Assembly: GCF_900104625.1 (NCBI RefSeq)
Contig: NZ_FNVZ01000005.1
Coordinates: 1,550,001 to 1,614,000 of the forward strand
Direction: 5' to 3'
From: Leptotrichia massiliensis
GTDB taxonomy: Bacteria > Fusobacteriota > Fusobacteriia > Fusobacteriales > Leptotrichiaceae
DNA: 64,000 nucleotides
Part shown: positions 1-10,223 of the stretch, piece after piece
Numbering within the stretch: the stretch's first letter is position 1
How the letters are laid out: every line of letters begins with the position of its first letter
Program-made: the position numbers and the translations under genes
The notes under the pieces: generated by a model
Seen by the model: only the letters and a program-made list of their open reading frames with translations
Told to the model about the DNA's origin: nothing
The model's database searches: none

Positions 1-618
1 TACGTACAATATTTCCGCCTTATTTTTGTTAAAAAAATTGTCAACTAACTCAAAACTGTACACAAAATCCTTATTTCTTGAAAATTTTGTATTTACTAAA
101 TCATAATAAACAGCGATTTTCCCTTCTTCCATCGACGGAATAACCTTTGAAATGGCAAACCATTCACGCTGGATACTATCTGTAACTTGACTTTCATAAA
201 TATTTTCATCAAATTTTATAACTGCTCTCAAATTTTGTGCCTTTTTATAATCTGTCAAAAACCTTATATTTTTTACAAATTTCCCTCGGTTATTCGTATT
301 TTTATTACTAAAATCCTCTTTTAAGCTCTTCTCAATATTCGTATCCAGCCAGAACATAAACGTCGATTTCACATTATAATTCCCAATATTCTCAAACGTA
401 TAAACACTTTCAACCTTTATTGTCTTATTTTTCTCAATCGTAATATTCAAATCTTCCCTCTTTATAACTAACGGCTCCTGTCTTACAATTTTCAAATTTC
501 CAATTGCCAAAAATTCTGATTTTGCAGAAAATGTTACAATGTTTATTGCAAAAAATATTATCATTATAAATGTTACTTTAAAAGATTTTTTTAATTTCTT
601 ATTATTCAAAAAAAACAT
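1..618 (-). CDS. Exported protein of unknown function, C-terminus cut by window edge
   Basis: The frame is open from an ATG at 618 to the left edge (206 codons, no stop), so the 3' end is missing. An AGGAG ribosome site lies 7 nt before the ATG. The N-terminus is lysine-rich (MFFLNNKKLKK), then has a hydrophobic stretch ending near residue 32 (FSAKSE), which reads as a signal peptide. The remainder is beta-rich and contains a phrase about a 'VYTFENIGNYNVKSTFMFW' segment. That layout recalls secreted DUF4424-type proteins, but I cannot confirm the family. It begins 24 nt after dnaE and is probably cotranscribed with it. Confidence 0.75.
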   Translation of the reverse strand, partial: MFFLNNKKLKKSFKVTFIMIIFFAINIVTFSAKSEFLAIGNLKIVRQEPLVIKREDLNITIEKNKTIKVESVYTFENIGNYNVKSTFMFWLDTNIEKSLKEDFSNKNTNNRGKFVKNIRFLTDYKKAQNLRAVIKFDENIYESQVTDSIQREWFAISKVIPSMEEGKIAVYYDLVNTKFSRNKDFVYSFELVDNFFNKNKAEILYV

Positions 619-642
619 ATCTCAACTCCTTTAATTTTTTTA

Positions 643-3600
643 TCATTTCAACTTTATTCTCTCAATACCTACCAATTTCGCAACTTTCCTAATAAACTTG
701 AGCGACAAGTTCACATTATATTTTTCAGACAGTTTTACAACTTCCTTTTTCTCATTCGTTTTAAACGCTAAAAATACTTGATTATCACCTTTATTTTTCA
801 AAATAAGCTGCTTCAATTCCTGATTTTTTTCTTTCACTTCTTCGTCAATCAAGATGTATAATTTCAGATTCTTGTTTTCTTCCAGATTTTCAATGTTGCA
901 AATGTTGTTTAAAATAACTGTATTTTTATTTTGCTCGGAATTTACAATTCCTTCCAGCACCATAATCTGATCTTCCGTAATTTTATATCCAAAAGTTATG
1001 TATTCTCTTGGAAAACAGATTACTTCAATGCTTTTTTGAAAATCTTCCATTTCAAATTTTACCATTGGCTCTTTTCCAGCCCGTGTTGCAAATTTTTTTA
1101 CATTTTTTACTATTCCGATAATTCTTACTTTTTTTAGCTCTTTTTGGGAAATTTCTGATATTTTGTTATGGGAAATTATATTTATCAAATTTTTTTTCTC
1201 ATTTAAAGGATGGCTTGAAACGTAGATTCCCAAATATTCCTTTTCGTTTTGAAGTAAAAGTTTTTGAGGAAATTCATCACTTTTTTCCATCTGGAAGTCA
1301 ACTGATATTTCTTTTTTACCGCCGAATAAAATCATTTGCAAATCTTCTTCAGATTCGTATTTTTTCTGGCTGTATTCTAGAACTTTGTCAATAGACTTGT
1401 ATTTTTCAAACCTGTTTCCATCAAGTCCATCTAATGCTCCCGATAAAATTAGCGATTCCAGCTGTTTTTTTGTAATTCCGTTTTGCTTCATCCGATATCC
1501 AAAATCTTTATAGGAAACAAACTTTCCGTTTTTTCGTTCTTTTTTTATTTCATTAATTAAAGCTACCCCCACGCCTTTTATCGCAAAAAGTCCAAATCTT
1601 ATTCCAGCCTTTCCAAAATTTTCTTTATCCTCCTGATTTTCTTCAATTTCAAAATCATAATCAGACAAATTCACATCTGGCAAAAATATATTAATCCCTT
1701 TTTCCTTCGCTTCATTCACAAAAACAACAAATCTATCCAAATTATGCACTTCGGTTGTCATTATCGCAGCAAAAAACTCCAATGGATAATTTGCCTTAAA
1801 ATACGCTGTCCAGTAAACAATCAAGGCGTAAGCCGCCGAATGTGACTTGTTAAATCCATATCCACCAAATTTTTCCACTAAATCATAAATTTCGTTTGCC
1901 TTTTTCGATAAAACTCCGTTTTTTTGAGCATTTGTTACAAATTTTTCACGATTTTTCTTCATTAGTTCAGGATTTTTCTTTCCAATCGCACGCCGCAGCT
2001 CATCAGCTTCCCCAAGTGAATAATTTGCCATTTCACTCACAATTTTCATAACCTGTTCCTGATACAAAATTATTCCGTAAGTTTCCTCAAGTATGTATTT
2101 TAGCGAATCATCAATATATTTTATCTCAGTCCTGTTATTTTTCACATTTATAAAATCATCCACCATTCCACTTCGCAAAGGTCCTGGACGATACAGTGCA
2201 AGTAATGCGATTATGTCCTCAAATTTTTCAATTTTCATTTTTTTCATAAGGCTTCTGATTCCAGCTGACTCACATTGAAAAACTCCCATTGTATCAGCTT
2301 TTGTAAGCAGTTCATAAGTTTTTTCATCGTTTAGAAGGATATCATTTAATACAATCCTTGTTTTTCTTCTTTTCTCAATATTTTCCACAGTTTTCCGCAA
2401 AATTGTGAGATTTTTCAATCCAAGGAAATCCATTTTTAAAATTCCCAGCTCTTCCAGTTCCTTCATTTGATACTGCGTCGAAACAATCTTCGTTTTTCCA
2501 TCAGAATAAGTTGGAATCTCATCGCTTAACACATCTTTGGAAATAACGACTCCAGCTGCATGAACAGAGGCATGACGAACTTTACCCTCCAATTTTAGTG
2601 AATAATCAATCACTCTTTTTATTTCTCTGTCGGTTTCATACATTTTTCTAATTTCAGGAATATTGTTCAAGGCATCTTTCAGTTCCGTATTAAACGGTAT
2701 CATTTTAGCGATTTTATCGACTTTTACAAGCGAAACATTTAACACACGTCCCACATCACGAATCGCAAGCCTTGCCTTTAGCGTTCCAAACGTAATGATA
2801 TGTGCCACATATTCCGCCCCGTATTTATTTACCACATAATTTATAACAATTTCCCGCTGTTCCTGATCAAAATCTATGTCAATATCAGGCATCGAAATAC
2901 GTTCAGGATTCAAAAAACGTTCAAAAATCAAGTTATATTCAAGTGGATCAATTTCCGTAATATTCAAAGCATACGAAACAATGCTCCCAGCCGCAGAACC
3001 CCTTCCAGGCCCAACATAAACCCCATTTTCACGTGAGAATTTTATAAAATCCCAGACAATGATAAAATATCCATTGTATCCCATTTTATCAATAATTTCC
3101 AACTCATACTCTGCACGCTCCAAAACATTTTCCAAATTATTCTTTAATAATTCTTCCCGAATTTTAACTTCTTTCAATTTCTGCCCAGCAATTTCATCTT
3201 TCGCAATCTCTTTTTCTATTATCTCAAAATTTTTATCCAGCTGTAATTTTTCAGAATCTGAAACAGATTTTTTCAAATATTTTTGAAAAAGTCCCTCAAA
3301 TACTAGATTTCGTAAAAACTCCTTTTCACTCACATTTTGTGGCAATGAATATTTTGGAAATTTAAAATGATGAAACTCAAAATCAACATTGCAGTTTTCC
3401 ACAATTTTTTCCACATTATTAATTCCAGTTTCATAAAACTCGCTATATTCATTGTTTTCAAAACTTTTTTCTATTTCATTTTCAGATTTCAGATACAAAT
3501 CATCATACAAAATTTCACTATTTTCGGATTTTTCTGTATCAATTTTGCTTCCCTCTTTTATTGATTCCACAATTTTCTGCAAAACTGCATCTTTCCGATT

Positions 3601-4200
3601 TGGATAATAAACATCGTTTGTAATAACAAAATTATCAAATTTATTTTTACGCACAATGTCAAAAAGCATTTTCCTAGCCTTTTCCAGCTTTTCCACAGCA
3701 GGAATTTCAATAAAAAAATTATCCCCAAAATCTTTACCAAGTTTCTCAATAACCCTTCTAACCTGAGTATTTTCCAAATCCAAAATACCCTTTACAACCT
3801 CACTATTTATGCCACCCGATAAAATATACAAGTCATCTGAATATTTTTTCAATTCATCATACTTAATTTTATTTCGATTCCGTGTAAACCTGCTATATGA
3901 AATTGACGACAATTTTGATAAATTTTTATACCCATTCTGATTTTTAGCAAGTAAAGTAAGCGAATACTCCCCCACTTTCTCCAACCCATCCAGAAACACC
4001 TCAAGTCCAATAATCGGCTTTATTCCAGCATTTTTACACTTCTTAAAAAACTCGATTGCCCCAAACATCGAAGTATCGTTAATTGCAAGTGCTTTTACTC
4101 CTATTTCCTTAGCCTTTTCAACATATTCATCTATTTTTCCTACTCCTTCAAGCAGTGAATACTCCGTATGCAATTTCAAATATACAAATTTATTTCCCAT
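643..4200 (-). CDS. dnaE: DNA polymerase III subunit alpha (DnaE)
   Basis: This is the replicative polymerase catalytic subunit, 1185 residues, a normal length for DnaE1-type enzymes. The N-terminal PHP domain begins at residue 5 (FVYLKLHTEYSLLEGV) and runs to about 270. The polymerase core carries GPGRGSAAGS at 397-406 and the catalytic aspartate motif PDIDIDF at 438-444. Helix-hairpin-helix and beta-clamp-binding regions follow, and an OB-fold segment lies around residues 1010-1080. It lacks the exonuclease insertion of PolC, so it is DnaE and not PolC. It sits 34 nt after the HAD phosphatase and 24 nt before the partial exported gene, and likely belongs to that transcript. Confidence 0.97.
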   Translation of the reverse strand: MGNKFVYLKLHTEYSLLEGVGKIDEYVEKAKEIGVKALAINDTSMFGAIEFFKKCKNAGIKPIIGLEVFLDGLEKVGEYSLTLLAKNQNGYKNLSKLSSISYSRFTRNRNKIKYDELKKYSDDLYILSGGINSEVVKGILDLENTQVRRVIEKLGKDFGDNFFIEIPAVEKLEKARKMLFDIVRKNKFDNFVITNDVYYPNRKDAVLQKIVESIKEGSKIDTEKSENSEILYDDLYLKSENEIEKSFENNEYSEFYETGINNVEKIVENCNVDFEFHHFKFPKYSLPQNVSEKEFLRNLVFEGLFQKYLKKSVSDSEKLQLDKNFEIIEKEIAKDEIAGQKLKEVKIREELLKNNLENVLERAEYELEIIDKMGYNGYFIIVWDFIKFSRENGVYVGPGRGSAAGSIVSYALNITEIDPLEYNLIFERFLNPERISMPDIDIDFDQEQREIVINYVVNKYGAEYVAHIITFGTLKARLAIRDVGRVLNVSLVKVDKIAKMIPFNTELKDALNNIPEIRKMYETDREIKRVIDYSLKLEGKVRHASVHAAGVVISKDVLSDEIPTYSDGKTKIVSTQYQMKELEELGILKMDFLGLKNLTILRKTVENIEKRRKTRIVLNDILLNDEKTYELLTKADTMGVFQCESAGIRSLMKKMKIEKFEDIIALLALYRPGPLRSGMVDDFINVKNNRTEIKYIDDSLKYILEETYGIILYQEQVMKIVSEMANYSLGEADELRRAIGKKNPELMKKNREKFVTNAQKNGVLSKKANEIYDLVEKFGGYGFNKSHSAAYALIVYWTAYFKANYPLEFFAAIMTTEVHNLDRFVVFVNEAKEKGINIFLPDVNLSDYDFEIEENQEDKENFGKAGIRFGLFAIKGVGVALINEIKKERKNGKFVSYKDFGYRMKQNGITKKQLESLILSGALDGLDGNRFEKYKSIDKVLEYSQKKYESEEDLQMILFGGKKEISVDFQMEKSDEFPQKLLLQNEKEYLGIYVSSHPLNEKKNLINIISHNKISEISQKELKKVRIIGIVKNVKKFATRAGKEPMVKFEMEDFQKSIEVICFPREYITFGYKITEDQIMVLEGIVNSEQNKNTVILNNICNIENLEENKNLKLYILIDEEVKEKNQELKQLILKNKGDNQVFLAFKTNEKKEVVKLSEKYNVNLSLKFIRKVAKLVGIERIKLK

Positions 4201-4234
4201 AATTTCTACCTAATTTCTTTTTTTATAAAAGTAC

Positions 4235-5026
4235 CTAAAGTGTTTTTATCACTTCATAAATCCCCTCTTCATCATTTGACAGAATAATTTTATCTTTTGA
4301 AAACTCCTGTTTCAATTCTTCCGTAGCATTCCCCATAAGATATCCGTATTTCACAAACTTCAACATTTCCAAATCGTTCCACTGATCCCCAAACGCCATT
4401 GTTTCTTCTGGAGAAATATCATATTTTTTCAACAGTTCCTTTATTGCCAGCCCTTTATTTACTTCCTTATTCAAGCATTCTAAATAATGCGGTTTTGAAA
4501 ATACAAAATTAATATGTGGTAATTTTTCTTCCAACTCCTTTTTTAACTCCAGCAAAATGGAATTTTCTGCAATAAATAAGGCTTTCGTAGAAGTTTTTCC
4601 AATGAATTCATCAAAATTTTTCACATAATATGGAATTTCCACACTTTCTGAATATTTTTTACCTTCATCTGTTTCATTTTCAATATATAACTTGTCATCC
4701 ATATATAAATTTAAGTGAATTCCCTTTTCTCTCGAAACTTTAATAAGCTCCCTAACATCCTGTGCCTCAACAGGTTTTTCAAAGATAACTTCACTATTCA
4801 AAGGATTTGTAACTCTCCCACCATTATAATTAATTACTGGATTTTTTATACCCAGCATTTCTACAAAAGGCTTTGATGAAATAAAGGTTCTCCCAGTTGC
4901 AATAAACGTTTTTACTCCCTTTTCTTCCAGTTCTCTCAATTTTTTTATCAAATTTTCCGAAACTTTATGCTCACTTGTCAGCACTGTTCCATCCAAATCC
5001 ATAAATATCGCTTTTATATTATTCAT
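4235..5026 (-). CDS. Cof-type HAD-superfamily phosphatase
   Basis: Probable sugar-phosphate or nucleotide phosphatase of the Cof/IIB HAD group, 263 residues. HAD motif I is MDLDGTVLTS near the N-terminus, motif II is in FIATGRTF, and the C-terminal motif GDQWNDLEML holds the metal-binding aspartates. The long central cap is typical of Cof proteins. I take the ATG at 5026 (MNNIKAIFMD) because GGAGTGG lies 7 nt upstream. The in-frame ATG at 5050 would add eight residues without a ribosome site. The substrate cannot be read from the sequence. It is followed closely by dnaE. Confidence 0.9.
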   Translation of the reverse strand: MNNIKAIFMDLDGTVLTSEHKVSENLIKKLRELEEKGVKTFIATGRTFISSKPFVEMLGIKNPVINYNGGRVTNPLNSEVIFEKPVEAQDVRELIKVSREKGIHLNLYMDDKLYIENETDEGKKYSESVEIPYYVKNFDEFIGKTSTKALFIAENSILLELKKELEEKLPHINFVFSKPHYLECLNKEVNKGLAIKELLKKYDISPEETMAFGDQWNDLEMLKFVKYGYLMGNATEELKQEFSKDKIILSNDEEGIYEVIKTL

Positions 5027-5194
5027 TTTAATTCCACTCCTTATTAACAAATTTTTCTTTAATTTTTTTAACTTATTTTATACCTCAAGATATTTTGATT
5101 AATAATTGTTTTTTGAAATTAACTGTTGTAATTAAATTAACAATATCATGATTTTTGTAAAATCAATAATAAAAATTACCTTTTTTGTAAACAA

Positions 5195-6967
5195 CTAATC
5201 AACAAATTTATTACAAAAAAAATCTATAAATCCAATTTCATAATCATGTTCAAAAATACTGCTATTCTCAATTTTTATGACTTTTTCTGTCTTGTACTCA
5301 ACCACATTATCATCTTGCAAATAAAATTCTTCCAAATCTTTTTCTAAATTTTTCAAAAATTCCTCTTCTCCAAAATTATCAAGTGCTATAAAAAATTTTA
5401 CATAAGTTTCGTATTTTTTTATTTCTCCACATTTTTTCAATATCCCCTCAAAAATTTTAGGATTTTTCAAGTTTTTCAAAAATTCTTTTTTCTTTTCTAA
5501 AACAAGAAATTCTTGTACTCCAAAAAGGACTTTTTTATTTTTGGTATTTATACCAATTTCTATACTTTCAGTCATTATATTCTCATATTTAGTAGATTTT
5601 CCTTCTGCTTTAAGCAAATTTTTTAATTTTAATAAACTAAAGAAATCATTTTGCAATTTTTCGTATTCATCCATAACAAAACAATCTTTCTCATTTATTT
5701 TCAAAAATATATCAGCAATTGGCAAAAATACCTCAAGGATATAGTTCAATGTGTTTACTTCAATATTGTCAAATTCCATTTTTGATTTAGTTATTTGCTC
5801 TTTTTCAAAGTTATTTTCCCCAATGATACTTTCTCTATTCATATTGCTAAAATCATTATTTTTCTGAGTATTTAAAATTTTTATATAATTCAAAATATAT
5901 TTAGCAAAATAAGTCCATATTTCATTATTTGCCATTTTTTTAGATTCAAACAAATAGCTGGAATATCTATTAGAAAGTTTTTCTACTGCATTTCTAAAAT
6001 AACTTACAGCTTCATTTTCCAATTCTGCTTCTACTTGTATTTCATGTTTAAAATTAGAATTTATCAATTCATTATCAATCTTTTCCAATTTTTTACATTT
6101 TTCAATTAATTCTTGCGTCTGAATTTCACAAATATTTTCCAAATCTTTATTTTCGTTTGTTTTTACCAAATTTATAAAATTAATTACACTATATAAATAT
6201 CCTACATTTTTCCCATGATTTTTACTCAAATAATATTTATGTTCTAAAAAAAACAAAAAAACATCATCTGGATTACCTTCATAATTTTTAATTATTTCAT
6301 TTTCAGAAAGTATTATTTTTATTGGTAAAAACACATTTATATGCCAATTTTTAGCTGCTTTCTTCAAATCCATATTTTCATTTTTTCTCTTATCTAAAAG
6401 ATTTTTATAACTTTCAATTTCTTCTTTCAAATATTTATATTTTATTGGCTCTGAAAGAAAAATATCAGAAAGTCCTGTTTCCTTCTCAAAAATCATATTC
6501 TCCCTGTAAATAACTTTATCTTTCGTATCCTTTGTTGGCAAAAACTCCTCCACTTGTGCCTCAATTGTCGCAAAATTTAGAAATTTCGCTACCGAAACCC
6601 TGTGATTACCATCATAAACATAGTAATTATCCTTTATTTTGTACAGAATAACTGTCGGAAGCATGCTATCCGATGTGTATCCGATGTAAATATTTATCCA
6701 TCTCTGCTTTACGACATTATTTTTAGGAACAAAATTTTTATCAAAATCTGCATACTTTTCAACACTTCCTACTATTTTATCAAGCGGAACTTCTTTTATT
6801 CCCAAATTTACGCTATTATAGGCATTTTCTTCCTTTTGAATTTCCGAAAATGACTTTAAATTCTCCTTTTTCTTAAAATTAAATCCAAATATTCCTCTCG
6901 AAGACTTCAAAAATTTTTTATAAGCCTCTTCTGCTTCCAACACGCTCATCAAAGTCCTATTTTCCAT
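5195..6967 (-). CDS. Large protein with N-terminal ParB-like fold, function unknown
   Basis: A 590-residue soluble protein. Residues about 60-160 resemble the ParB/sulfiredoxin fold: a VPLDKIVGS strand, then YYVYDGNHRVSVAKF, the usual G-x-H-R-V box, then an EAQVEEF strand. The remaining 400 or so residues are charged, mostly helical and rich in K, E, N and F, with no family I recognise. There is no DNA-binding HTH resembling chromosomal ParB, and no parA nearby, so a partitioning role is unlikely. The ATG at 6967 is chosen because GGAGGA lies just upstream; the ATG at 6982 overlaps that site. Neighbours are a metallophosphoesterase upstream and a HAD phosphatase downstream. Confidence 0.75.
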   Translation of the reverse strand: MENRTLMSVLEAEEAYKKFLKSSRGIFGFNFKKKENLKSFSEIQKEENAYNSVNLGIKEVPLDKIVGSVEKYADFDKNFVPKNNVVKQRWINIYIGYTSDSMLPTVILYKIKDNYYVYDGNHRVSVAKFLNFATIEAQVEEFLPTKDTKDKVIYRENMIFEKETGLSDIFLSEPIKYKYLKEEIESYKNLLDKRKNENMDLKKAAKNWHINVFLPIKIILSENEIIKNYEGNPDDVFLFFLEHKYYLSKNHGKNVGYLYSVINFINLVKTNENKDLENICEIQTQELIEKCKKLEKIDNELINSNFKHEIQVEAELENEAVSYFRNAVEKLSNRYSSYLFESKKMANNEIWTYFAKYILNYIKILNTQKNNDFSNMNRESIIGENNFEKEQITKSKMEFDNIEVNTLNYILEVFLPIADIFLKINEKDCFVMDEYEKLQNDFFSLLKLKNLLKAEGKSTKYENIMTESIEIGINTKNKKVLFGVQEFLVLEKKKEFLKNLKNPKIFEGILKKCGEIKKYETYVKFFIALDNFGEEEFLKNLEKDLEEFYLQDDNVVEYKTEKVIKIENSSIFEHDYEIGFIDFFCNKFVD

Positions 6968-7036
6968 TTTTCCTCCAAACATCCACTTTTTTTAAAATAA
7001 AATATTTTAATAACTGTACAATTTTTTAAACATTTT

Positions 7037-7648
7037 TTATTTTTCAATAGTAAATATCCTATATCCAAACGTATTTGACACCATTGTATCTCCCACCTTT
7101 GTATCTTGATAATTCATAAAATTAGACAAATGAATATGTCCATGAATCCATAATTTGGGCTTAAAATGCTGTATAACTTTATGAAATACCCTAAATCCAT
7201 TATGAACACCATCATCTCTATCGTGAATCCCTTCAGGCGAAGCATGGCTCAAAACAATGTCAACACCTTTACGAAGAAAAAAAATATTTTTTAAAATTTT
7301 CATTTTCATCTGACTTTCACTATATTGATGTTCTTGAAACGAATAAACCTTGCTCCCATCAAGCCCCAATATCCGCAGTCCCTTATATTTTATAAATTTA
7401 CCATTAATTACCTTTGCAAATTCTATCGGACAATCCCTATTATACGTATGATTTCCATTAACGCAAATCAAATCTTTATTTAAAACCGAAACAAGATAAT
7501 CCAGATAATTGTTGGAAACATCTCCAGCAGACATTATAAAATCTATATCCTTAAATCTCTGCTTCAAGAAATCCTCTTCCATATCCGCCAAAATCTCAAT
7601 ATCACTAACACACAGAAACTTGTATTTTTTCTTTTTATTTCTCTTCAT
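7037..7648 (-). CDS. Calcineurin-like metallophosphoesterase
   Basis: A 203-residue cytosolic phosphoesterase. The family motifs are in order: VSDIE near residue 16, AGDVS (41-45), NGNHTY (64-69), LSHAS near 134 and HGHIH near 173-177. The first motif is normally D-x-H; here the histidine position is glutamate (D-I-E), so one metal ligand is changed. The other ligands are intact, so it may still bind metals. The substrate is unknown. It is compact, like YfcE- or Icc-type enzymes. It lies 70 nt upstream of the ParB-fold gene. Confidence 0.85.
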   Translation of the reverse strand: MKRNKKKKYKFLCVSDIEILADMEEDFLKQRFKDIDFIMSAGDVSNNYLDYLVSVLNKDLICVNGNHTYNRDCPIEFAKVINGKFIKYKGLRILGLDGSKVYSFQEHQYSESQMKMKILKNIFFLRKGVDIVLSHASPEGIHDRDDGVHNGFRVFHKVIQHFKPKLWIHGHIHLSNFMNYQDTKVGDTMVSNTFGYRIFTIEK

Positions 7649-7798
7649 TTATTTTATTCTCCAATTTAAAATATATCATTATTTTCTTTTTGTTTATTTA
7701 AAGATTTAATTATATAGTCAAACCTATTAAAAATTATATAAATTTATGGTTTGAGTAAAACAGCCATAACTTTTGAGTTCAGTTTTAAAGCAGTTTTA

Positions 7799-8938
7799 TT
7801 ATAAAATAACTTCAATTAAATTTTCCACAAAATAATCTATATCTTCAATAGTGGTATCTTTCCCAATGCTAATTCTAAATGAACCTTTCAATTCCTCGTC
7901 ATTAAGCCCCATAGCTTTCAAAACATGTGAATTTTCAAGCGAGCCCGACATGCAGGCTGAACCGCCGCTTATGCAGATTCCTCTTAAATCCAGTGCTACT
8001 AGCAGCATTTGAATATCCACTCCTTCTATGTAGACATTCGTTGTTGTTTTTATTCTATTGGTTTTTTCTCCATTTATCCGTATTTTTTTACCTAATTTTT
8101 TAATTTCAGTTTTCAGTTTATTTTCTAGATAATTTTGCAGTTTATCTTCTTTTTCTAACATTTCTTCCAAATTTTCATAAACTTCCTCAAGTGCCACGCC
8201 AAGTCCCAAAATTCCGTGAACATTTTCTGTTCCAGCCCGTCTGTTCCTTTCCTGCGATCCGCCCCAGATTTCCTTTTCAACTGAATATTTCTTATCAATA
8301 AATACAAATCCTGCTCCCTTAGGCCCGTAAAATTTATGAGCTGTTGCCGTCAAAGCTCCTATTTTCAGATTTTTTGGCAAAATTTCCAATTTCCCTATTG
8401 CCTGAACCGCATCCGTATGAAAAAATATATTTCTTTCTTCCAAAATTTCCCCAATTTGCTTAATTGGCTGAATAACACCAGTTTCATTATTCACAAACAT
8501 TATCGAAACAAGTGCCGTATCTTCCCTCAATTCCTGCTTCAATTCTTCAATATCCACAACTCCATTTTCATCAACGCTAATATATGAAACTTCATATCCT
8601 TCATTTTCCAGCTGTTCAAAGGTTTTCAAAACTGTAGAATGCTCAATCTTAGATGTTATAATATGTTTCCCTTTACCCTTATTCGCCTTCAAAAATCCTC
8701 TTATCACAAGATTATTCCCTTCAGCTCCGCCAGATGTAAATACAATTTCAGTTGTTTCAACCTTCAAATTCTGTGCTATAATATGTCTTGCCCTTTCCAC
8801 AGCTGATTTTGCCCATTGTCCCAAAGTATGCACAGACGATGGATTTCCATAATTTTCACTAAACGATTTTGTCATTTCTGCTATCACTTTGTTAGACATT
8901 TTTGTAGTTGCGGCATTATCTAAATATACTATTTTCAT
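7799..8938 (-). CDS. Cysteine desulfurase (NifS/IscS family)
   Basis: PLP enzyme of 379 residues that converts cysteine to alanine and passes the sulfur on for Fe-S clusters or tRNA thiolation. Visible motifs are YLDNAATT at the start, SGGAEGNN, the PLP lysine in TAHKFYGPKG, and the persulfide cysteine in SGGSACMSGS near the C-terminus, followed by SFRISIG. AAGGAGAAG lies upstream of the ATG. No iscU, iscR or thiI is next to it, so the sulfur acceptor is not shown by context. The short loop around the active cysteine fits the NifS-like/class I pattern, but iscS versus nifS cannot be settled. Confidence 0.94.
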   Translation of the reverse strand: MKIVYLDNAATTKMSNKVIAEMTKSFSENYGNPSSVHTLGQWAKSAVERARHIIAQNLKVETTEIVFTSGGAEGNNLVIRGFLKANKGKGKHIITSKIEHSTVLKTFEQLENEGYEVSYISVDENGVVDIEELKQELREDTALVSIMFVNNETGVIQPIKQIGEILEERNIFFHTDAVQAIGKLEILPKNLKIGALTATAHKFYGPKGAGFVFIDKKYSVEKEIWGGSQERNRRAGTENVHGILGLGVALEEVYENLEEMLEKEDKLQNYLENKLKTEIKKLGKKIRINGEKTNRIKTTTNVYIEGVDIQMLLVALDLRGICISGGSACMSGSLENSHVLKAMGLNDEELKGSFRISIGKDTTIEDIDYFVENLIEVIL

Positions 8939-9057
8939 TTTTAACTTTCTTCTCCTTTTTGTTATTTCTTTAATTTTATGATTTATAAAATTTTATAATT
9001 ATAATGAACTATTTTCAATTCAAAAATATATTTTACCTTTCTAATCATCCTCTTGTC

Positions 9058-10101
9058 TTACCAAAAAATATATTTTCTTCTAAAAATTGGAAATTTCCTA
9101 TCTACGTATTCATTAACATAGTATTGTGCTTCAGCGTAACTTCCCATTATATTTAAAAAATCCAAAGAATTCTTAAAAATTCCTATTTTTTCGTCTTCCA
9201 CTTTAAGTGCAATAATATAAGGAAATATTCTATTAAAATAATTAAGTTTTTCTTCTTCGGTTTCAAATTTGTCTATTTTATTTTTCTCAGCAGTTTCAAA
9301 ATACATTTTTAGTCCTTCGATGTACTCCATTTTTCGCCGTCCTGAAACAGTATATTTTCCTATTGCCTTTTCATAAATCAAAAATATTATTCCCAAAATA
9401 AATAGACTTAATCCCAAATAAATCTGCATATACATCATTACGGCAATAATTATTCCCAAAATAACCATTACATATAAAATTTTTAAAATCCCTTTAGGCA
9501 TTCTATGTATATACTCAAGCCATATAAATATAAACATTGTACCAATAACTGCACTTCCAAAACTCCCCTGTAATAATTGTAATAATACAAAAATTATAGA
9601 TATTGCTATTCCAAATATTATTGGAATAAAGAATATATAATTATTTTTATAGATTGTCCTTTCATATTTTTTCTCCAAAAAATACACAATACGATTTTTG
9701 TACCCAATCATCTTGAGTTTATTCTCAAATAACTCATTTTCCGAAAGAACATCCAGCAAATTATTTTCTTCCTCAAACAAAGTTTCTTTTCTCAATTTCA
9801 AATTATCCCTATTTTTCTTATTCAAAACATACTTCTTATTTCCTGTACTAGCTTCGTCAACTTCGGAAATATATCCTTTCAGTATTAACGATAATATGCC
9901 TATTTTTATTATTTCTTTTGAATCCCTCTCTCCATTAATATATGCTACGAACATTGAAGAAATATAATCTGGCTCTGTAAATTCAGGAATAACTGTTTTC
10001 CTTTTCGGATCTCTTCCAAAAAAGTGCCACGTTAAGACAGAGTACACTGCAACAAGTAAAACCACAATAATTTCAATTATAATTATATAAGATTTATTCA
10101 T
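9058..10101 (-). CDS. Short DUF2207-family membrane protein (cytoplasmic half only)
   Basis: A 347-residue paralogue of the two full-length DUF2207 proteins upstream, lacking their signal peptide and extracellular domain. It starts with a membrane helix (residues 5-25) running into the family phrase LTWHFFGRDPKRK, then PEFTEPDYISSMFVAYINGERD. Central hydrophobic helices lie around 155-240, followed by the GKYTVSGRRKMEYIEGLKMY motif. The Gly-rich tail is also missing; it ends FPIFRRKYIFW. AAGGAG before the ATG at 10101 shows this is a designed start and not a decayed 5' end. It has its own promoter candidate (10224-10252) behind the terminator of the preceding gene. Confidence 0.82.
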   Translation of the reverse strand: MNKSYIIIIEIIVVLLVAVYSVLTWHFFGRDPKRKTVIPEFTEPDYISSMFVAYINGERDSKEIIKIGILSLILKGYISEVDEASTGNKKYVLNKKNRDNLKLRKETLFEEENNLLDVLSENELFENKLKMIGYKNRIVYFLEKKYERTIYKNNYIFFIPIIFGIAISIIFVLLQLLQGSFGSAVIGTMFIFIWLEYIHRMPKGILKILYVMVILGIIIAVMMYMQIYLGLSLFILGIIFLIYEKAIGKYTVSGRRKMEYIEGLKMYFETAEKNKIDKFETEEEKLNYFNRIFPYIIALKVEDEKIGIFKNSLDFLNIMGSYAEAQYYVNEYVDRKFPIFRRKYIFW

Positions 10102-10223
10102 TAATAAACTCCTTAAAATTCAAATTGTATCTTTTCATATTCCATCCCTTTCATTTTCTGTATATTCTGTTCAATTTATCTGTATTCCTAAACAAATCTG
10201 AAAAATTAATATTTTCTACCAAT

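Noticed and set aside
5149-5165. Small hairpin TGATTTT/AAAATCA after the ParB-fold gene
   Set aside because: Only A-T-rich pairs with a two-to-three-base loop and no T-run; not convincing as a terminator.
9058-10101. Short DUF2207 gene as a pseudogene truncated at its 5' end
   Set aside because: It has its own promoter and AAGGAG ribosome site and an intact frame, and a second short paralogue shares the same boundary.
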